Part shown: piece by piece, positions 8,782 to 11,676 of the stretch
How the letters are laid out: each line of letters starts with the position of its first letter
Position numbering within the stretch: position 1 is the first letter of the stretch
From: S012-113 sp039714715
GTDB taxonomy: Bacteria; Bacteroidota; Bacteroidia; Cytophagales; Cyclobacteriaceae
Reading direction: 5' to 3'
NCBI GenBank assembly: GCA_039714715.1
Contig: JBDLIU010000141.1
Span: forward strand, 1 to 11,676
DNA length: 11,676 bases
Position numbers and translations under genes: made by a program
The notes under the pieces: generated by a model
What the model saw: only the letters and a program-made list of their open reading frames with translations
What the model was told of the DNA's origin: nothing
Databases searched by the model: none

Positions 8782-9873
8782 TTATTGTTTTTTTATTGAA
8801 ATTATAATTTGAGAAGGCACGTCACCCTCAGTGTTATATATTACCTGACATTTAATCGGACATGCGAATTCAATTAACCTGAAGATCTGTTCGTAACTCT
8901 CATTTTGAATCGTACCGGTAAAAACCGAATTATAAACTTCCTGGTCTTTTACAACGATATCAACATTATACCATCTTCTCAACTTGTCAATCACCTCTTT
9001 CATTGGCTCATTCTTAAATATCAGAATACCATCTTTCCATGCAGAATATTTTTCCACATCAGGATAGCTGATATTCATTTTATTATCAGATAAGTTAAAT
9101 TCGGCCATTTCGCCTGGTGACATTGTGTAAGAAAACGATGCAATTTTCTGGTGTGTTAATCCTACTTTGCCCGATTTAAGTACGACACTTATCTTACCGA
9201 TCTCGGGATAGGCCTCCACATCGAATTTTGTTCCAAGTACAGATACAACCAAATCGTTGCATTGCACTGTAAAAGGACGCTCTTTGTTATGTGCTACCTC
9301 AAAAAATGCCTGTCCGTTGAGAGTAACTTCTCTTTTATTTTGAGAAAAGTTATCGTGGTAAGATAATGTTGTACCTGAATTTAACCAAACTATTGAACTA
9401 TCGGGTAAAACGACCTTAGATCGCTGACCGTTTTCTGTGATTATTGAAGTATAATTGTTATTTATGTTAACCTGTCCGGTATAATTTTTACGGTAATTGT
9501 AAATATAAAATACAAAACTGATCGTAATCGCCAGCATTGCCACGTATGGCAAAAATTGTCTTACTTTTCGTTTAAACCGTGATGATTGATAATTTCTAAT
9601 TCCCTTTTTTATGTTTTGGAGAATTTTCTCAGAATCGACTTTAATATTATTATCAAATTGAAATGTGTCCCAGCTTTTATCGAGTGATTCTTTAATTTCA
9701 GAATGCCCTTTCGTGCTGTTAAACCATAAGAACAGATTTTTCAGATCTTTTTCGGAATGGGTTTTTGAAAAAAATCGTTTTATAGTTTCATTGAAAAAAT
9801 TCATCTTATTAAAATATAAATTTCTCAGTGGTATAAGATAGAACTCATCCCGATTAATCGGAATTCGTTTCAT
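8782..9873 (-). CDS. fecR: FecR-family inner-membrane anti-sigma factor
   Basis: Holds the partner ECF sigma factor at the inner membrane and releases it when the STN domain of SusC signals glycan uptake. From ATG 9873 it has 363 residues: a cytoplasmic N-terminal part with the usual FFSKTHSEKD and LWFNSTKG (34-56), one transmembrane helix (about 107-126, FLPYVAMLAITISFVFYIY), the periplasmic FecR domain (about 145-240; VVLPDSSIVWLNSGTTL, GQAFFEVAHNKERPF, VLGTKFDVEAY), and a C-terminal DUF4974-type domain (about 287-361) thought to meet the STN domain. A second start, ATG 9804 (MNFFNETIKRFF), would remove 23 residues and gives the N-terminus more typical of the family; either is possible. The longer start lies only 17 bases from a large palindrome, so DNA just before the gene may have changed recently. 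It is downstream of the sigma gene on the same strand. Confidence 0.93.
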   Translation of the reverse strand: MKRIPINRDEFYLIPLRNLYFNKMNFFNETIKRFFSKTHSEKDLKNLFLWFNSTKGHSEIKESLDKSWDTFQFDNNIKVDSEKILQNIKKGIRNYQSSRFKRKVRQFLPYVAMLAITISFVFYIYNYRKNYTGQVNINNNYTSIITENGQRSKVVLPDSSIVWLNSGTTLSYHDNFSQNKREVTLNGQAFFEVAHNKERPFTVQCNDLVVSVLGTKFDVEAYPEIGKISVVLKSGKVGLTHQKIASFSYTMSPGEMAEFNLSDNKMNISYPDVEKYSAWKDGILIFKNEPMKEVIDKLRRWYNVDIVVKDQEVYNSVFTGTIQNESYEQIFRLIEFACPIKCQVIYNTEGDVPSQIIISIKKQ

Positions 9874-9890
9874 TTTTGTTCTTTTCTATA

Positions 9891-10055
9891 TGAAGTTGTT
9901 TAAAGTAAATGGGGAATTTCGAGAGTGACATATTGATTCTCAGTGGCGAAGCTCCATTTTTCTTTCATAGCCATAGCTACGGAAGAAAAATTAGCTGAAG
10001 TCCAATGTCATCAAGATGTTGCTCGCAGTTTTTCAGATTTACTTTAAACAACTTC
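9891..10055. repeat. 165-bp imperfect palindrome, MITE-like, between sigma and fecR genes
   Basis: The ends are a perfect 19-bp inverted repeat: GAAGTTGTTTAAAGTAAAT (9892-9910) against its exact complement at 10037-10055. Further in, the arms still match with small gaps (CGAG at 9920, ACAT and TTGAT near 9928-9937, against 10008-10026; CAGTGG at 9941 against CCAATG at 10002). The centre is a tight hairpin: an 11-bp stem (9956-9966 with 9981-9991), one mismatch, a 4-bp stem and loop CATA. TATA flanks both sides (9887-9890 and 10056-10059), as a target duplication would, although TATA is also its own complement, so it could instead be part of the repeat. It encodes no protein I recognise. The form fits a miniature inverted-repeat element moved by an outside transposase, but the parent element is not visible here. 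In the sigma-fecR transcript it would fold into one long hairpin. Confidence 0.75.
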
Positions 10056-10152
10056 TATAAGTAATACACATCAAACGGCAATTACTATTACTCAATTTCA
10101 GAAAAAAAATGAAAAACTATTGAGATTATAAATGAATCATTCAATCATAATT

Positions 10153-10728
10153 CTAATTAAAGAACAGAATAATCATCAGAAGACTGTATTTCATTAATTC
10201 TTCTTTGAGGTATTTATTTGCTTTTAACAACTGGCTATCAACAGTAATTACAGAGATTCCCAATTTATCGGCAATTTCCTGACGGGAGAACCCATCAATT
10301 CTTCGAAGCAAAAAAATTTCTTTTCTTTTGGGCGGCAATCCACCAATAACTGTATTTATAATTTCAGTAGTTTCTTTAAATATTATATAATCATCGGTAC
10401 TTCCCTGCGGTATTTCATTTAAAAAGTTCAAGCGGTCCTCAAAAACTTTTCTGTTAACCTTTTTTCTGTTCAGGTTAAGAAATGCGTTTTTGGCAATTTT
10501 AAAAAGAAAGGATTGGAATGAACACCCCTCAATAAAGTCTTCCCTTTTTTCCCAGATTTTAATGAAAGTTTCCTGGACAAGCTCTTCAGCATCTTCTTTG
10601 GAATTCAATAAACGGAACAAAAAAGCATAGAGCTTCTTATGGTACTGTTCGAAAAGTTTTTCAAAGGCTTGTTGATTACCTTCTTTAAAAGCTTTGATAA
10701 GCAGTATTTCACATTCTACAGGTTTCAA
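10153..10728 (-). CDS. ECF-type RNA polymerase sigma factor (FecI-like, sigma-70 family)
   Basis: Directs RNA polymerase to the PUL promoters when freed from FecR. It has 191 residues. Region 2 runs from AFEKLFEQYHKKLYAF through EDAEELVQETFIKIWEKR (about 21-63) to SFQSFLFKIAKNAFLN; region 4 is LPPKRKEIFLLRRIDGFSRQ then EIADKLGISVITVDSQLLKA (about 130-170), a helix-turn-helix that reads the -35 element. No region 3 or 1.1, as expected for ECF factors. The hydrophobic C-terminal tail (LLMIILFF) is common in Bacteroidota members. The start is TTG at 10728: there is no in-frame ATG before the upstream stop codon, and this start gives the usual N-terminal length. It is the first gene of the regulator pair; 279 bases, mostly a palindrome, separate it from fecR. 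Confidence 0.93.
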   Translation of the reverse strand: MKPVECEILLIKAFKEGNQQAFEKLFEQYHKKLYAFLFRLLNSKEDAEELVQETFIKIWEKREDFIEGCSFQSFLFKIAKNAFLNLNRKKVNRKVFEDRLNFLNEIPQGSTDDYIIFKETTEIINTVIGGLPPKRKEIFLLRRIDGFSRQEIADKLGISVITVDSQLLKANKYLKEELMKYSLLMIILFFN

Positions 10729-10760
10729 TACAGGATAGTTAAGTTTTAATGAGTACCGGA

Positions 10761-10768
10761 CAAAGATA
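10761..10768 (-). promoter_or_regulatory. Possible -7 promoter box for the sigma gene
   Basis: On the minus strand TATCTTTG matches the Bacteroidetes housekeeping -7 consensus TAnnTTTG exactly, 32 bases before the TTG start of the sigma gene. No good TTTG -33 box lies at the expected distance (only TTG at 10784-10786, too close), so the call rests on one box. Confidence 0.4.
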
Positions 10769-10840
10769 TATAAATCTTACTTACAACATTTGTTTTATAA
10801 TATTTTGTCTAATTCCTGCTCAATTCTGTGCACCGGATAG

Positions 10841-11052
10841 AATGGCAGGTTGAGCAACTCCTTTGTAGACTATCTCACTCATGATCTAAGTCTCTCCCAA
10901 AACTCAATAGGAAAGCATATCCAAGTATTCAAGACTTTTATGAATGAGGCAACAGATAGGGATTTAATAAAAAGATGGATTTTAGGGGAAGGAAGTTCAA
11001 ACGGCTAGCTGAGTCAGTCGAGAGCATTTATTTGAATCTTGAGGAAATGAAC
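10841..11052 (+). pseudogene. Tyrosine recombinase (phage-type integrase) remnant, core-binding domain
   Basis: Plus-strand translation gives SFVDYLTHDLSLS, then NSIGKHIQVFKTFMNEAT, DR, and after a frame change FNKKMDFRG and RKFKRLAESVESIYLNLEE. This is the SAM-like core-binding domain and the start of the catalytic domain (IYL-EEE) of Bacteroidota integrases. One base is missing at GGG 10959-10961: adding one G restores DRGFNKKMDF in a single frame. A TAG at 10838-10840 cuts the reading frame upstream, and after the codons for EEMN the likeness stops inside a hairpin. The catalytic R-H-R-Y residues are absent, so it cannot be active. It is a relic of a conjugative transposon, prophage or integron-like element. 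Found by motif recall, not by search. Confidence 0.65.
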
Positions 11053-11084
11053 TACTCCGCAGGTTGCGGCGGGGTAGTTCATTT
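11045..11084. repeat. Strong GC-rich hairpin at the end of the integrase remnant
   Basis: AAATGAACTAC (11045-11055) pairs perfectly with GTAGTTCATTT (11074-11084). The stem goes on through a T-G wobble and CCGC with GCGG-type pairs to a small loop near 11063-11066. It is much more GC-rich in the middle than the DNA around it. It lies just where integrase likeness is lost, so it may be a mobile repeat (REP-like) or a junction scar. No U-run follows on either strand, so it is not an obvious terminator. Confidence 0.6.
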
Positions 11085-11194
11085 CAGATCTATGTTCCAT
11101 ATCTTGCTTCGTGGAATTCATAGTCTCTTTGTCAGATATCATAACTACTGAACCACAACTGTACAATACACATAAAAGCTTTGAAACTACAAAC

Positions 11195-11431
11195 TTATTC
11201 GCTAGTCTCATTGAATGTACTTTCTTCTGCTTGCGCATAACGGGAGTCCACGCAATAACCTAAAATTGCGAATCCCCCATTCTTGATTATCAGTGTTTTA
11301 TAGTTAATATTTCTTTCATTCTTGCTCATGGCCGTGAGGCTTCCTGTGCCGATGTTATAGCCGATAAGGAATATTCCCGGCAGAAAAGTCGCAAGTGTTT
11401 TGCTCAAAATGGAAGTAGCTCTACTCCTCAT
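11195..11431 (-). pseudogene. N-terminal fragment of an Nramp-like metal transporter, then unrelated sequence
   Basis: From ATG 11431 the first 37 codons read like the N-terminus and first membrane helix of Nramp (MntH-type) divalent metal transporters: a short basic start, then LPGIFLIGYNIGTGSLT and AMSK. Relatives would continue with an Ala-Gly-Ala segment and ten more helices. Here, after codon 37 (near 11321), the sequence changes to NERNINYKTLIIKNGGFAIL and ends at codon 79 with no transporter character. I read it as a gene cut off by a rearrangement. It starts 9 bases after the stop of the gene to its right, so the two were probably an operon. The Nramp assignment rests on one short segment and could be wrong; a small unrelated membrane protein is the alternative. 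Confidence 0.4.
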
Positions 11432-11440
11432 GTATGAATT

Positions 11441-11676
11441 CTATATGTTTTCTTCTCTTATCTTCAAAACCAATCCACATATTATTGGTGTTCCTTCTAG
11501 TGGCGTGAATTTGATTTCAGGGTTTGATTGACCATCGAGTATGATATTAACGGACTTAATCGTGGTTTTGCTTACTTCCACATCATATATTGAATCGTTG
11601 ATGCCTACTTCCAACCTGCTATCCGATTCCTTAGATGTAAGTAAGATCTTCAATATATATTTCCCGGCAATTATTT
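11441..11676 (-). CDS. C-terminal end of an unidentified protein, probable beta-sandwich domain
   Basis: The frame is open to the right edge and stops at TAG 11441-11443, so only the last 77 codons are seen; the gene begins outside the window. The residues (AGKYILKILLTS, RLEVGINDSIYDVEV, SVNIILDG, IKFTPLEGTPIICGLVLKI) alternate in the way of beta-strands and resemble the final carbohydrate-binding or beta-sandwich domain of secreted glycosidases. I do not recognise the family. A TTG at 11653 would be a start only if the gene were very small, which the open frame upstream makes unlikely. Same strand as the PUL and 9 bases before the Nramp-like fragment. Confidence 0.55.
   Translation of the reverse strand, partial: IIAGKYILKILLTSKESDSRLEVGINDSIYDVEVSKTTIKSVNIILDGQSNPEIKFTPLEGTPIICGLVLKIREENI

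Noticed and set aside
9956..10044. Short reading frames inside the palindrome (for example one reading IAIATEEKLAEV on the plus strand)
   Set aside because: Too short and without a proper start; best explained as chance or as leftover end sequence of a parent element.
11014..11238. A 74-codon minus-strand frame with a hydrophobic, Cys-containing N-terminus that could pass for a small lipoprotein
   Set aside because: It runs through the GC-rich hairpin and antisense to the integrase relic, and has no recognisable family; chance frame is more likely.

Overview
The window looks like chromosome from a Bacteroidota (Bacteroidetes) bacterium. It is AT-rich, has a SusC/SusD pair, uses an ECF sigma/FecR regulator pair, and lacks clear Shine-Dalgarno sequences. 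Protein style, such as the long SusC N-terminus with an STN domain, suggests a Bacteroidales/Marinilabiliales-type organism. That narrower placement is inference.

The core is a polysaccharide utilisation locus (PUL) on the minus strand, so it is transcribed from high to low coordinates. It runs: ECF sigma factor (10153-10728), FecR-type anti-sigma factor (8782-9873), STN-containing SusC (5150-8617), SusD (3495-5147), a secreted GH29 alpha-L-fucosidase (1902-3410), and the start of a lipoprotein with a parallel beta-helix fold resembling GH141/GH120 enzymes (1-303, running off the left edge). The expected logic is that SusD and SusC capture and import a fucose-containing glycan. The SusC STN domain reports occupancy to FecR, which releases the sigma factor to raise SusCD expression. 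The fucosidase and the beta-helix enzyme would trim the glycan.

Several non-coding structures punctuate the PUL. A 165-bp imperfect palindrome with perfect 19-bp ends, MITE-like, sits between the sigma and fecR genes. Two hairpins, one terminator-like, lie in the susC leader. A strong hairpin separates susD from the fucosidase gene. An IS66-family transposase gene on the plus strand, broken by one in-frame stop, lies between the fucosidase and the beta-helix gene.

The right end (10.8-11.7 kb) is a patchwork. It holds a remnant of a tyrosine recombinase (plus strand, truncated, one-base frameshift), a strong hairpin where that homology ends, an apparent N-terminal fragment of an Nramp-like metal transporter, and the C-terminal end of an unidentified beta-rich protein entering from the right edge. 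The unassigned stretches (304-495, 10056-10152, 10729-10840) show nothing I can name beyond a possible sigma-gene promoter. I see no tRNA, rRNA or CRISPR array. The window is mainly a recognisable PUL invaded by mobile DNA. The palindrome and the patchwork are the least explained parts.
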